Below, in pieces: positions 8,922 to 20,687 of a stretch of 64,000 bases of DNA (its first letter is position 1; every line of letters starts with the position of its first letter). The notes below the pieces were generated by a model that was given only the letters and a program-made list of their open reading frames with translations, was not told the origin of the DNA and did not search any database. The translations under genes were made by a program, and so were the position numbers. The DNA lies in the NCBI GenBank assembly GCA_947497065.1, contig CANMEQ010000004.1:1-64000 (forward strand), read 5' to 3'. This DNA comes from an uncultured Paracoccaceae bacterium (GTDB lineage: Bacteria > Pseudomonadota > Alphaproteobacteria > Rhodobacterales > Rhodobacteraceae).

Positions 8922-8991
8922 CATGTATGTTTCCTGTACACAGGCCGTACACAGCTTGTATGTACGGGCATGCACAACGCGGGAAAGACGG

Positions 8992-9408
8992 ATGGCCCTT
9001 CGCATCAACGACAGTATCGAGATCGCCGATTGGGAGCTAACCGAGAGTTTTGTGCGCGCGTCCGGCCCCGGTGGGCAGAACGTGAACAAGGTGTCGACGG
9101 CGGTGGAATTACGGTTTGAGGCGGAGCGGTCCCCCGCCCTGCCCGGCCCTGTAAAGGCGCGGTTGCGGCGATTGGCGGGGCGCAAATGGACCGCCGATGG
9201 GGCGATTATTTTGTTTGTGCAAGACACGCGGTCGCAGGCGCGCAACCGAGAGATCGCGCGCGAGCGGCTGACGGAGATGGTACGGGCCGCGCTGGTGGCG
9301 CCCAAACGGCGGGTGAAAACGCGGGTGTCGCAGAACCAAAAGAAGAAACGTGTGGATGCGAAGAAGAAACGCGGCGAGATCAAAGCGCTGCGCGGGAAGG
9401 TCGAGTGA
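8992..9408 (+). CDS. arfB: Alternative ribosome-rescue factor / peptidyl-tRNA hydrolase
   Basis: The 138-residue protein is ArfB (YaeJ), which enters ribosomes stalled on mRNAs without a stop codon and hydrolyses peptidyl-tRNA. The catalytic GGQ is present in SGPGGQNVNKVSTAVELRF near residue 25-43, and the C-terminus is the expected highly basic tail (KKKRVDAKKKRGE) that sits in the empty mRNA channel. The start at 8992 fits the family N-terminus (MALRINDSIEI); the longer frame from 8923 would run through the terminator trailer. It converges on pncB with a 4-bp gap. Confidence 0.93.
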   Translation: MALRINDSIEIADWELTESFVRASGPGGQNVNKVSTAVELRFEAERSPALPGPVKARLRRLAGRKWTADGAIILFVQDTRSQARNREIARERLTEMVRAALVAPKRRVKTRVSQNQKKKRVDAKKKRGEIKALRGKVE

Positions 9409-9412
9409 GCGG

Positions 9413-10705
9413 TTAGACGACAACCTCGACCCGGTCTTGTTCGCCCACCCCAAAGACACGTTTGTACCGATCCACTTCGGCGGCTGGCCCCATGGCCTTG
9501 TTCGGGTTGTCGCTGAGTTTAACCGTGGGTTTACCGTTGGCTGATATGGCTTTGCAGACGAGTGAGAACGGCGCGAGCGTATCGCCGGATGTAAGGCCTT
9601 TGAAATCATTCGTCAGCATCGTGCCCCACCCGAACGACACGCGGGTGCGGTTTTGGAATTGGGTATGGAGGGAGACGATTTTGTCAGCGTCGAGGCCGTC
9701 TGAGAAAATGACCAGTTTTTTGGTGGGGTCTTCGCCGCGGTCCTGCCACCATTTGATGGCTGTTTCGGCCGCTGTTGCGGGGTCGCCGGAATCGACGCGG
9801 ATGCCCGTCCAACCGGCGAGCCAGTCGGGTGCGTTTTTCAGGAAGCCTTTGGTGCCGTAGGTGTCGGGCAGGATGATGCGCAGGTTGCCGTCGTGCTCTT
9901 CTTGCCAGTCGGACAGGACATCGTAGGGCGCTTGGGCCAATTCGGCGTCTGTTTGCGCGAGGGCGGAATAGACCATGGGAAGTTCATGGGCATTCGTGCC
10001 GATGGCTTCCAGGTCGCGGTTTTTGGCGATCAGGCAATTTGACGTTCCGGGGAAGGCATCGCCCAAGCCTTCTTGCATGGCTTGGACGCACCAATCTTGC
10101 CAAAGGAAACTGTGGCGACGGCGGGTGCCGAAATCGGCCACGCGGAGGGTGTCGAGCGGTTGGAGTTTCTCGATTTTCTCCCACAGCTTGGTCATGGCGC
10201 GGGCGTAGAGGACTTGGAGTTCGAAGCGGCCCATGTCGCGCAGGACGGCGCGGCCGCGAAGCTCCATGAGGATGGACAGGGCAGGAATTTCCCAGAGCAT
10301 GACCTCTGGCCAGGCGCCTTCGAAGGTCAGCTCATATTGCCCATCGCGTTTTTCGAGGTGATAGGGCGGCAGGCGCAAGTTTTCGAACCAGTCCATGAAT
10401 TCGGGGCTGAACATTTGGCGTTTGCCGTAAAAGGTGTTGCCGCGCATCCATGTGCTTTCACCGCGCGAGAGCGACAGGGAGCGGACATGGTCGAGCTGTT
10501 CTCGCAATTCGCCTTCGTCGATCAGGTCGGCGAGGCGGACGGATTTTGTTCGGTTGATCAGTGAAAACGTAACGGTGGTGTCGGGCTTGTTGCGAAACAC
10601 CGACTGGCACATCAGCAGTTTATAAAAATCGGTATCGATGAGGGACCGGACGATCGGGTCGATCTTCCATTTGTGGTTCCAGACGCGGGTGGCGATGTCG
10701 ACCAT
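9413..10705 (-). CDS. pncB: Nicotinate phosphoribosyltransferase
   Basis: This 430-residue enzyme converts nicotinate, PRPP and ATP to nicotinate mononucleotide in the NAD salvage (Preiss-Handler) pathway. It matches the PncB family along its length: N-terminal TDFYKLLMCQSVF, a central FGTRRRHSF motif, and IGTNAHELPMVYSAL containing the histidine that is phosphorylated in the family. The C-terminal PRPP-binding part includes VFSDGLD and FGWGTMLTND. pncA, the preceding step of the same pathway, lies about 1.7 kb away on the same strand but is separated by LysR and two small genes. Confidence 0.95.
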   Translation of the reverse strand: MVDIATRVWNHKWKIDPIVRSLIDTDFYKLLMCQSVFRNKPDTTVTFSLINRTKSVRLADLIDEGELREQLDHVRSLSLSRGESTWMRGNTFYGKRQMFSPEFMDWFENLRLPPYHLEKRDGQYELTFEGAWPEVMLWEIPALSILMELRGRAVLRDMGRFELQVLYARAMTKLWEKIEKLQPLDTLRVADFGTRRRHSFLWQDWCVQAMQEGLGDAFPGTSNCLIAKNRDLEAIGTNAHELPMVYSALAQTDAELAQAPYDVLSDWQEEHDGNLRIILPDTYGTKGFLKNAPDWLAGWTGIRVDSGDPATAAETAIKWWQDRGEDPTKKLVIFSDGLDADKIVSLHTQFQNRTRVSFGWGTMLTNDFKGLTSGDTLAPFSLVCKAISANGKPTVKLSDNPNKAMGPAAEVDRYKRVFGVGEQDRVEVVV

Positions 10706-10763
10706 GTTGGGTCCTCCGTTTCGGCCTGTTTGTTAGAGCAAACGGAGACGGGGGGGTAAAGGG

Positions 10764-11705
10764 CTAGGTCGTGGTGCCATCAACGCCGTGGCCCAAGGTT
10801 TCGAGGGGATCGTCGCTTATGTCTTCGAGGCGGTGAATGATGTCGTCTTGTTCGGACAAGGCCCCTTGCGCGACCTGACGCAGGGTGGTGAGGGCCAGAT
10901 CCGCCAGATCGGGGGGCAGATCGGTGCGCCAAACCGCCCAGACAGGATAGGGAAAGACGGGCGCATCGGGAACGAGGTAGAGTTCGCCGCGGTCAAGTTG
11001 CGGCTTGATGGAGCGGGCGGGAACGTAGGTGGCGAGGCCTCGGCCACGGATGAAATTGGCGGTCATCGCGCCTAGAGAAAAGGTGAGGCCGGTGTGAGTG
11101 AGATTGGGCAGGTGCAGCGCGTGGGCTTGCACGAATTCGGGCCCCCAATCTTGGAACACGTACCGGCCATCGATGGAGGACAGATCGGGATTGGGCCAAG
11201 CCGCGACCATGACCAGCTCTTCTTCGAGGATTTTTTCAACGGCCAAACCGGGCCGGAGTTGCGGGGTATAGATGAGGGCGGCCTGTATCATGCCTTCGAT
11301 CAAGAACCGCGTGAGACGGTCGGGCATGCCGAGTTCGGCGCGAATGTTGAGATCGGCGCGGGCGGATTTGAGGGCGTCGATCCAGCGGAAGCCGAGGCCG
11401 GGCCAAAGTGAGTATTGTGCGCCCAAGGATAGGCTTTCGGTAAAGCCTTCGGGGATGCCGACACGTTGGCGGGCTTCTTCCCAGAGTTTGGTCAAGGAAA
11501 GCGCATAGTGTTCGAAAGCCTGCCCTTCGCGGGTGAGTTCGGCGCCTGCTTTGGACCGTTTGAACAAGGTTTGGCCGAGCGTGTCTTCGAGGCGCTGGAC
11601 CCGCAAGCTGACGGCGGATTGCGTGACAAACAGCCTGTCGGCGGCATTTGCGAAGGACCCCGTGGCGGCGACTTCGATGAAGGTTCTGATCAGGGCAATG
11701 TCCAT
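10764..11705 (-). CDS. LysR-family transcriptional regulator
   Basis: A 313-residue LysR-type regulator. Residues 1-60 form the winged helix-turn-helix (FANAADRLFVTQSAVSLRVQ), followed by the linker helix and a substrate-binding-like effector domain. The effector is unknown. It is followed 58 bp downstream by pncB on the same strand, and diverges from the small lipoprotein gene at 11851, the usual geometry for a LysR regulator and a target, but the target is not proven. Confidence 0.9.
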   Translation of the reverse strand: MDIALIRTFIEVAATGSFANAADRLFVTQSAVSLRVQRLEDTLGQTLFKRSKAGAELTREGQAFEHYALSLTKLWEEARQRVGIPEGFTESLSLGAQYSLWPGLGFRWIDALKSARADLNIRAELGMPDRLTRFLIEGMIQAALIYTPQLRPGLAVEKILEEELVMVAAWPNPDLSSIDGRYVFQDWGPEFVQAHALHLPNLTHTGLTFSLGAMTANFIRGRGLATYVPARSIKPQLDRGELYLVPDAPVFPYPVWAVWRTDLPPDLADLALTTLRQVAQGALSEQDDIIHRLEDISDDPLETLGHGVDGTTT

Positions 11706-11850
11706 TGGTGGATTTTATCCTCAAGAATTCATCATTTCAAACCCAATTATTATTCGTTTTTCTTATGGATTGTTGGGGCCTATCTAAGGATCAAGCGACG
11801 AGGGCCTGTTGGATTTGAGTTGCATCTGATATGTTGGAAAGGACAAAACG

Positions 11851-12051
11851 ATGATTGAGATGATGACACGCAAAGCGATGCTGACAACGTCTGCATTGGT
11901 GGTTTTGGTGACAGCGGGCTGTTCGACATCGCAGGTTGCGAACACGACCGGAGATGTTGTTGGAGCGGCGGCGAAGGGCACTGTTCACGTAGTGGCTGGC
12001 ACGGGTAAATTGGCCGCGCGCGGCGTAGGGCTCGCGTTTTCCGACGACTAA
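11851..12051 (+). CDS. Small lipoprotein
   Basis: The 66-residue product has a charged N-terminus, a hydrophobic stretch and a lipobox VTAGC (cysteine at about residue 24), leaving a mature peptide of about 43 residues rich in Gly, Ala and Val (VANTTGDVVGAAAKGTVHVV). It looks like the small entericidin-like or NF038104-like lipoproteins of Rhodobacterales, but I cannot name a family with certainty. A GGAAAGGA ribosome site precedes the ATG. A strong terminator follows at 12100, so it is probably monocistronic. Confidence 0.7.
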   Translation: MIEMMTRKAMLTTSALVVLVTAGCSTSQVANTTGDVVGAAAKGTVHVVAGTGKLAARGVGLAFSDD

Positions 12052-12099
12052 GTTTGACTTGCCTCTGATCTGGTGAACACGCAGGCCAGATCTACCTTG

Positions 12100-12128
12100 C
12101 GGCACCCCTTTGGTGGGTGCCGTTTTTT
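12100..12128 (+). terminator. Rho-independent terminator of the small lipoprotein gene
   Basis: An 8-bp GC-rich stem CGGCACCC (12100-12107) / GGGTGCCG (12115-12122) with a 7-nt loop is followed by six T. Confidence 0.9.
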
Positions 12129-12212
12129 ATTTTGAACTTATTGGTACTGCTGTCGGAACAAATTGACAGGGCGCGCGTTGGGCTAAATTACCCACTGCGA
12201 CATGGACGATTT

Positions 12213-12404
12213 ATGCGAGATATCACGGCCAGAATTGAACGAGACATTGCAGTGTGTATTCAGATTCGGCGGGAGTGCGAAGTGTTTCAACATTCCGCAC
12301 GCCAGCACCGAGAAGAAGTCGCCGTAGCGCGCAAATTATTGGACGACGGTCGTGCCGCGTTGCAATTGGCGCAAGAGCGGCTTGGGATGACCCACGCCAG
12401 TTAA
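12213..12404 (+). CDS. Hypothetical small protein
   Basis: A 63-residue, charged, helical protein (MRDITARIERDIAVCIQIRR at the start, ALQLAQERLGM near the end). It begins 85 bp after the terminator of the previous gene. Upstream in-frame starts exist at 12117 but would overlap the terminator stem, so 12213 is preferred. Its stop overlaps the stop of pncA by 3-4 bp in convergent orientation. I recognise no family. It could be non-coding. Confidence 0.45.
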   Translation: MRDITARIERDIAVCIQIRRECEVFQHSARQHREEVAVARKLLDDGRAALQLAQERLGMTHAS

Positions 12405-12994
12405 CCTGCGATTTTTACGTTTGCGTCTTTCATTGACGCGTAGGCGGCATCGAGTGAGCCATCGAAATCGATCGCGCGACAGAGGTCGGGCTTTACGGTG
12501 ACGTTGAACCCCAATTTCGCAGCATCGACGGCGGAATAATTTACACAAAAATCAGTAGCCAACCCGACCAGAGTTAGGTCTGTGATACCGCGTGTGCGCA
12601 GGTATCCCTCGAGACCTGTTGGGGTGGTGTGATCGTTTTCGAAGAAGGCGGAATAGCTGTCGATCGCGGGGTTGAAGCCTTTGCGAATGATGAGGTCGGC
12701 CGCATTTGTGTTGAGGTCGGGATGGAAGGTGGCGCCGGGCGTGCCGATGACGCAGTGATCGGGCCAGAGGACCTGCGGGCCGTAGGGCATTTGGGTGACG
12801 GTCATCGGGTCGGCTTTGTGGGTGCTTGCGAAGGAGCTGTGCCCTGCCGGGTGCCAGTCTTGTGTGAGGATCACGGCGTCGAACGTAGGCATCAGCGCAT
12901 TGATCGGGGCCACGATCTCGTCGCCGCCGGCCACGGCCAGCGCGCCGCCGGGGCAGAAGTCGTTTTGGACATCGATGACAAGAAGGGCGTGCAT
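12401..12994 (-). CDS. pncA: Nicotinamidase
   Basis: The 197-residue enzyme hydrolyses nicotinamide to nicotinate. Isochorismatase-fold landmarks are all present: the catalytic Asp in LLVIDVQNDFCPGG, the metal-binding D-H-H in DWHPAGHSSF, and the catalytic Cys in VGLATDFCVNYSA. I used the ATG at 12994 (MHALLVIDVQNDF), which matches family N-termini, rather than the frame start five codons upstream. It supplies the substrate of PncB, whose gene is nearby on the same strand. Confidence 0.94.
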   Translation of the reverse strand: MHALLVIDVQNDFCPGGALAVAGGDEIVAPINALMPTFDAVILTQDWHPAGHSSFASTHKADPMTVTQMPYGPQVLWPDHCVIGTPGATFHPDLNTNAADLIIRKGFNPAIDSYSAFFENDHTTPTGLEGYLRTRGITDLTLVGLATDFCVNYSAVDAAKLGFNVTVKPDLCRAIDFDGSLDAAYASMKDANVKIAG

Positions 12995-13057
12995 GGGGGG
13001 ACTCCGCATTGTGTTTTCGCCATCCTACGGGTTGAGCGAGGCGGCGCAACGGATTAG

Positions 13058-13975
13058 ATGGGCGCCATGTATACAGTTGCTGCACTTTATCATTTCACCC
13101 CGTTCGAGGATCCGGCTGCGTTGAAAGCGCCGCTGGCGGCGGCGTGTTGTTCGAATGGCGTGATGGGGACATTGTTGTTGGCCCGCGAGGGGATCAACGG
13201 GACGATTGCCGGATCACGCGAGGGGATTGATGCCGCCTTGGCGCACATTCGCGCCCTGCCCGGCTGTGCCACGTTGGAGTGGAAAGAGAGCACGGCGAGC
13301 GTGCCCCCGTTCAACCGGATGAAGGTTCGGTTGAAGAAAGAGATTGTGACGATGGGCCAGCCGGATGTGGACCCGACGGCGGCTGTTGGGCGCTATGTTG
13401 ATCCGTCCGATTGGAACGAATTGATCAAATCACCCGATGTGGCGGTGATTGATACGCGCAACGATTATGAGGTTGCGATTGGCACGTTTGACGGGGCGAT
13501 TGACCCTGAAACCAAGAGTTTTGGCGAGTTTCCGGCCTGGTGGGAAGAGAACAAGGAACGGTTTCATAACAAGCGGATCGCGATGTTCTGCACCGGTGGC
13601 ATTCGGTGTGAGAAGTCGACAAATTTCCTGATCGGTCAAGGGGTTGAGGATGTTTATCACCTGAAGGGTGGCATTCTGAAGTATCTTGAAGAGGTGCCGC
13701 AGGACGAGAGCACCTGGGATGGTGAATGTTTCGTGTTTGATGCGCGCGTAAGTGTGGGCCACGGGCTGGAAGAAGGTCCGCATGTGTTGTGCTATGCCTG
13801 CCGTCGCCCGTTGCTGCCTGAGGATCGTGACCGGCCCGAATTTGAGTTGGGTGTGTCGTGTCATCAGTGTCATGGCGAGACATCGGAGCGGGACAAGGAG
13901 CGGTTCCGCGAGCGGCAGAAACAGATCGCGTTGTCGGCGGCCCGTGGGGAAAACCACGTAGGACCCAAAGGCTAG
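13058..13975 (+). CDS. trhO: tRNA uridine(34) 5-hydroxylase, rhodanese-domain protein
   Basis: The 305-residue protein belongs to the YceA/TrhO family, which makes 5-hydroxyuridine at the tRNA wobble position using O2. It has the N-terminal acylphosphatase-like domain (LYHFTPFED), a central rhodanese domain with active-site [14 protein letters not shown], and a C-terminal cysteine cluster (CYACRRPL and CHQCHG). An alternative ATG three codons in (13067) is possible. It is divergent from pncA with a 63 bp gap from that start. Confidence 0.92.
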   Translation: MGAMYTVAALYHFTPFEDPAALKAPLAAACCSNGVMGTLLLAREGINGTIAGSREGIDAALAHIRALPGCATLEWKESTASVPPFNRMKVRLKKEIVTMGQPDVDPTAAVGRYVDPSDWNELIKSPDVAVIDTRNDYEVAIGTFDGAIDPETKSFGEFPAWWEENKERFHNKRIAMFCTGGIRCEKSTNFLIGQGVEDVYHLKGGILKYLEEVPQDESTWDGECFVFDARVSVGHGLEEGPHVLCYACRRPLLPEDRDRPEFELGVSCHQCHGETSERDKERFRERQKQIALSAARGENHVGPKG

Positions 13976-14029
13976 GGCTGGTCATTTCATTTCAATTGAT
14001 GTGTGGTTGGCGCAAAGGAGATTTGCGCC

Positions 14030-15274
14030 ATGATTACGCCTGAGTTGCTGACCGAGGTTCGGTCGAAATTTGCACATGTTGAGGCCTGCCCGTTTCAGGG
14101 TGAGCGTGTTTTCTTTGAGAATGCGGGTGGGGCGCTGACGCTGAAGTCTGTTGTGGAAACATCGGCGCGATTCGCGGCGATACCGGACAATCAGGGGCGC
14201 GATAATCCGGCGTCCCATGCTTTGGTGGATATCATCAAAGAGGCGAAGCTGGCCGCTATGGATTGGTTTAATGCCAGCGGTGGTCAGGTGATTGTGGGCG
14301 AAAGCGGCACGGAGCTGTTGTTTCGGTTGATCCGCAACGCGATGTCGCGATCTGAGGCTGGTGTTGTGCTGGGGTCGACGGTGGAACATCCGGCCTCGGT
14401 TTCGCCGCGGGCGCGGTGGGCGGAGGCGTTTGGGCATCGCGATGTTGCGGTACGCCATGATGATGGATTGGGATTGGTGACGCCTGAAGCCTATGCGGCG
14501 GCGGTGACGCCGGACACGCGGGTGGCCACGATTTTGCACACCTCGCCGGTGACGGGGATGGGCATGGATTTGGTGGGGATCGTGGCGGCGATCCGTGCGG
14601 TGGCACCCGAATGTTTTATCATTGTAGACGGAATTCAGCATGCCTCACACGGGTTGATTGATTTGAGCGCTGCTGATGTTGATGGCTATGTTGTGTCGCC
14701 CTACAAAGTGTTTTCGCGGCATGGGTATGGGGTGGCTTGGGTGAGTGACCGGCTAACGGCGCTGGGGCCTGAGCAGCTGAAAGACGGGCCTGCGCTGAAT
14801 TGGGAAATGGGCACGCGGGACACGGGCGCCTATGCGACCTTCCATGATGTGGTGGATTATTTCGATTGGTTGGGGGGCGCGGTGAGTGCCGCCGAGACAC
14901 GGCGCGCGCGGATTGAAGCGGCGGGCGCTGCGATCAAGGCGCAGGAAAAGACGCTGACCGATGCGATGTTGCACGGCGTTGGCAACCTGAAGGGGTTGGC
15001 CGATTACGATGGGCTGCATGTTGTGGGGGGCGTTGAGAACGCAGCGCGCGAAGGGCTGGTTTGTTTTTGGTCGGAGGCTGCGCCTGCGGCCGAGATTGTG
15101 AGCGCGCTGAATGCGGAAGGCGTGCGGACCCATGTGCGCAAAGCGGACCACTACAGCGGCAATATCCTGACCCCGTTGGGTCAGGACGCTGCGGTGCGGG
15201 TTTCAATGTGTCACTATAATTCCGTCGACGAGGTCGCACGGTTTTTGAGTGTCGTGGCACAGATGATGCCATGA
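14030..15274 (+). CDS. PLP-dependent class V aminotransferase / cysteine desulfurase-like enzyme
   Basis: The 414-residue protein has the class V aminotransferase fold. The PLP lysine is in VVSPYKVFSRHGYG, preceded by the PLP-contacting aspartate and histidine in IIVDGIQHASHG. It starts at the ATG at 14030, ten bases after an AAAGGAG site. The active-site cysteine loop of true cysteine desulfurases is not evident, so the substrate could be an amino acid such as kynurenine-like or other beta-eliminating compounds; I cannot decide. It is followed 7 bp after its stop by a convergent small gene. Confidence 0.85.
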   Translation: MITPELLTEVRSKFAHVEACPFQGERVFFENAGGALTLKSVVETSARFAAIPDNQGRDNPASHALVDIIKEAKLAAMDWFNASGGQVIVGESGTELLFRLIRNAMSRSEAGVVLGSTVEHPASVSPRARWAEAFGHRDVAVRHDDGLGLVTPEAYAAAVTPDTRVATILHTSPVTGMGMDLVGIVAAIRAVAPECFIIVDGIQHASHGLIDLSAADVDGYVVSPYKVFSRHGYGVAWVSDRLTALGPEQLKDGPALNWEMGTRDTGAYATFHDVVDYFDWLGGAVSAAETRRARIEAAGAAIKAQEKTLTDAMLHGVGNLKGLADYDGLHVVGGVENAAREGLVCFWSEAAPAAEIVSALNAEGVRTHVRKADHYSGNILTPLGQDAAVRVSMCHYNSVDEVARFLSVVAQMMP

Positions 15275-15281
15275 GGCAGAT

Positions 15282-15545
15282 TTAGGTTTTTTCGACGAAC
15301 TTATCCGTCACGTCCTGCGCATCGTCTGCGTTGTTTCTGTCGCCGTCATCGGCCCAGTCGCCTTCGCGGCGCACGGCGTCTTTGATTTCAGGGGACAGTT
15401 CGCGGGCGAGGTCTGCCACGGGCGGGTCTGTGCGGTCGACCGGTTCGGACCGGATGTTGCGGGTATGGCCGGGTTCTACGCGTGTGAGACCTTCCGTCTG
15501 TGCGCTCGACTCGGGCTGGGTGCTGTCTGTCGTTTTGTCAGTCAT
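15282..15545 (-). CDS. Hypothetical acidic small protein
   Basis: An 87-residue, strongly charged protein (many Asp, Glu, Thr, Arg; only one Trp) with no hydrophobic segment, probably cytoplasmic and largely disordered. GATCTCC-type complement upstream gives a reasonable GGAGATC ribosome site before the ATG. No family recognised. It lies downstream of the methyltransferase gene on the same strand with a 136 bp gap in which I see no feature. Confidence 0.6.
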   Translation of the reverse strand: MTDKTTDSTQPESSAQTEGLTRVEPGHTRNIRSEPVDRTDPPVADLARELSPEIKDAVRREGDWADDGDRNNADDAQDVTDKFVEKT

Positions 15546-15681
15546 GAGTGATCTCCTTTGGTCTTCTCAACGCGAGGGGGGCCAATTTGTTCAAACAATT
15601 CTGAAGATTTGGCGATCTGGTGACGCAGGAAGACGGCAGGATTTAACCGCGCAACGGCAGGTTTACCAGAACCGCACCCCG

Positions 15682-16401
15682 CTAGATCAATGCAATACCG
15701 ACACGTGTGCCGAGTTGCGCTGAGGCCTGAACCTCTGAGCGTTTGGCAATGTCTTTTTCCCAGCAATCGCGCATATCGTTGGAAAAGTGGATGTCATCGA
15801 AGAGGACAATCGCGTCTTTCGCCAGATAGGGGCGCAGGATTTCATATTGTGACGTCACGAAGTCTGAGGTGTGAATCGCGTCGATAAAGGCGATGCCAAC
15901 GCTGCCCTTTTTCAAGGTTTTTGCTGCGTTTTCTTCGAATGTGCCGTTGGTGAGGGTGAACCGATCGGACACTGAGCTCAGGTTTTCGCGAGCGTAGCCG
16001 GCCCAATCCGTGTTGGGTTCATAGGTCATCAAATGACCATGGTCCGCTGCTTCGATTCCGTGAAGCCAGTACATACCCGAAGCGCCGAATGCTGTGCCGA
16101 ATTCAACGATGGTTTCGGGCTTACGTTGTGCGACAAGCCACGAGAAAAAACCGCCACCGCGAGGGCGTGTGCTGACCTGTTTGGCGGAGCGGGTACGGGA
16201 TGTGTTTTTAGAGTAATTTTCGACTTTTTCGTAGCCGTCCCAAAGGGGTCTGTCCCCGGCTTCCTCGGTTTGAGCCGTGCGGTCGATGATCGCTTTGAAG
16301 GTGCCCTTTGGGTGGCCGGCGTAGGTTTCCAAAAACGCCAGACCACCATTGCCAGGGTCGATGGTCTCGAAGATTGAAGATTTCTTTGTCTCGTTAGCCA
16401 T
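15682..16401 (-). CDS. Class I SAM-dependent methyltransferase
   Basis: The 239-residue protein has the Methyltransf_24/O-methyltransferase layout: SAM-binding motif I in VEFGTAFGASGMYWL, an acidic residue after the second strand, and post-motif IAFIDAIHTSDFVTSQYE and DAIVLFDDIHFSNDM, where the two aspartates may bind metal. The substrate is not predictable. It begins 15 bp after the gyrB stop on the same strand, so it is probably co-transcribed with gyrB. Confidence 0.85.
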   Translation of the reverse strand: MANETKKSSIFETIDPGNGGLAFLETYAGHPKGTFKAIIDRTAQTEEAGDRPLWDGYEKVENYSKNTSRTRSAKQVSTRPRGGGFFSWLVAQRKPETIVEFGTAFGASGMYWLHGIEAADHGHLMTYEPNTDWAGYARENLSSVSDRFTLTNGTFEENAAKTLKKGSVGIAFIDAIHTSDFVTSQYEILRPYLAKDAIVLFDDIHFSNDMRDCWEKDIAKRSEVQASAQLGTRVGIALI

Positions 16402-16416
16402 CGCTTTGCGCCTTTC

Positions 16417-18849
<2,433 letters not shown>

Positions 18850-18915
18850 TTATTTGACGCTAAATCTAGCGTTTTTGTGAAGGAATGTCACGGGTTTAGG
18901 GCAGTTTTTGTGGGG

Positions 18916-19539
18916 TTACGTGAACGGAATTATGAGGCCCACGCAGATCATCAGATAGCCGGCTGTTGTGTTCATGCGGCGGACCGATTTGGGGGAGGTG
19001 AGCAGACGGCGCACACGGTCGATCATCGCGGCCATTGCAAGGTTTCCGACGAGGGGGACGATGGCGGAAATGGCTGCGACGGCGAGGATATCTGCGCGGG
19101 TGAAGGCGCCCAGATCGAAGAAGCCGGGCAACATGCCCATGTAGAACAAAATGGCCTTTGGGTTGCCCAAGATCACCGCGAGGCCTGCGACGAAACCGGC
19201 CCAGATGCCCGGTCGGGTGAGGCGGCTGTCGGCCTTGGAGAGGTCTTTGTCGGCGGATTTGAGGATGAGGTAGCCCATGAAGAGAAAAGTGGCGCAGGCG
19301 ACCCATTTGAGGGCTGTGAGTGTGCCGGGGTATTGGTCGACCACCCAAGCCATGCCGAGCACGGCAAAGAGGCACCACATGACATCGCCGATGACCACAC
19401 CGGCGGCCAGTGGCCAAGCGGCGCTAAACCCGCCCGACAGTGCGCGTGCGATGAGGCCGACCCAAACCGGACCGGGCGTGAGGAACAGGATCGCCAGTGC
19501 GCCTGCGTAGAGGGCGAGTTCGGTGGGCGTGATGGTCAT
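18916..19539 (-). CDS. LysE-family amino-acid exporter
   Basis: A 207-residue inner-membrane protein with about six hydrophobic segments and the family N-terminus LFLTPGPVWVGLIARALSGG, matching the LysE/RhtB translocators that export amino acids or related metabolites. Its ATG overlaps the recF stop by 4 bp (ATGA), so it is translationally coupled to recF and sits between recF and gyrB, an unusual insertion into a conserved replication gene order. Confidence 0.9.
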   Translation of the reverse strand: MTITPTELALYAGALAILFLTPGPVWVGLIARALSGGFSAAWPLAAGVVIGDVMWCLFAVLGMAWVVDQYPGTLTALKWVACATFLFMGYLILKSADKDLSKADSRLTRPGIWAGFVAGLAVILGNPKAILFYMGMLPGFFDLGAFTRADILAVAAISAIVPLVGNLAMAAMIDRVRRLLTSPKSVRRMNTTAGYLMICVGLIIPFT

Positions 19540-20645
19540 GGCTGGTCCGTTTTTGAGATGCCGTCTTCGTCGGTGACGACGACTGTTTGGGCGCGATCGC
19601 CCAATTCGGCGAAGAGTTCGGGGCCTGTTCCGGTCATGAAGGCCTGAGATTTGAGGGCTGTGATTTCATCGTAGAGGGCGGCGCGGCGGGTGGCGTCGAG
19701 GTGGGCTGCGACTTCGTCGAGCAGCAGGATAGGAGCGGCGCCGAGATCATCGGACAGCGCGCGTGCGTTGGCGAGGATGAGGGAGATGAGCAGAGCTTTT
19801 TGTTCGCCTGTGGAACAGTCTTTGGCGGGGACATTTTTGGCGGCGTAGACGGCGTAGAGGTCGGCGCGGTGCGGGCCGATCAGCGTGCGGCCTGCGGCAA
19901 GGTCGCGGGGGCGGTTGGCGGCGAACGCGGCTTGGAGTGCGCCTGCATCAAAGGGTGCTTCGCAGGCGGGTTCGGGGTGGGTGAGCGTGAGGTTTGCGGT
20001 GGGAAAGGCGGTTTCTGCGGCTTCTTGGGCCTCGCTGAGACGAGAGAGCGCATGGGCGCGGTTGCGGTAGAGGGTGGCGCCTGCTTCGGCCATTTGCCGT
20101 TCCAATGCGGCGTACCAATGGGCGTCGCGCACCATGTCTTTGAGCAGTCGGTTGCGTTCGCGCATGGCCTTTTCGTAGGTCAAAACGGCTTCGGCATGGG
20201 CAGGTTCGAACGACAGTGTGGCGCGGTCGAGGAACCGCCTACGGCCTTCTGCGCCTTCGATCCAGAGACGGTCCATGGCGGGGATGAGCCAGAGGACGCG
20301 GGCGATGCGGCCCAGTGCGATTTGCGGCGATGCTTTGCCGTCGATTTTGGTTTGGCGGGAGGCGCCGCCTTCGGACCAGGTTTCAATCTCGTGGAAGTGG
20401 GATTGCGCTGTGAGATCCGCCGTGACTTTCCAGCCCAAGGCTTCGGGGCGGCGGGTCATGTCTTCGGAGGAGGCGCGGCGCAGGCCACGGCCGGGCGAAA
20501 GGATCGACACGGCTTCGAGGATGTTGGTTTTGCCCGCACCATTGGGGCCGTGGATGGCCACGGGCCGTCCATCGAGCGCCAATTTGGCACGCCGGTGGGA
20601 CCGGAAATGGGACAGCGTGAGCGCAGACAGAAAAAGGGCCGACAT
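19536..20645 (-). CDS. recF: DNA replication and repair protein RecF
   Basis: The 369-residue SMC-like ATPase loads RecA at single-strand gaps. Walker A is IHGPNGAGKTNILEAVSIL near residue 32-50, and the C-terminal ABC signature and Walker B are present (LLLDEVAAHLDATRR). It is 42 bp downstream of dnaN and overlaps the lysE-family gene. Confidence 0.95.
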   Translation of the reverse strand: MSALFLSALTLSHFRSHRRAKLALDGRPVAIHGPNGAGKTNILEAVSILSPGRGLRRASSEDMTRRPEALGWKVTADLTAQSHFHEIETWSEGGASRQTKIDGKASPQIALGRIARVLWLIPAMDRLWIEGAEGRRRFLDRATLSFEPAHAEAVLTYEKAMRERNRLLKDMVRDAHWYAALERQMAEAGATLYRNRAHALSRLSEAQEAAETAFPTANLTLTHPEPACEAPFDAGALQAAFAANRPRDLAAGRTLIGPHRADLYAVYAAKNVPAKDCSTGEQKALLISLILANARALSDDLGAAPILLLDEVAAHLDATRRAALYDEITALKSQAFMTGTGPELFAELGDRAQTVVVTDEDGISKTDQP

Positions 20646-20687
20646 TAGCTGCGGCCCCGTTTCAAAATCTGGTGCAGTCCGGCCAAG

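Noticed and set aside
13982-14641. 219-codon minus-strand frame over the class V aminotransferase
   Set aside because: Antisense, His/Arg-rich, no domain.
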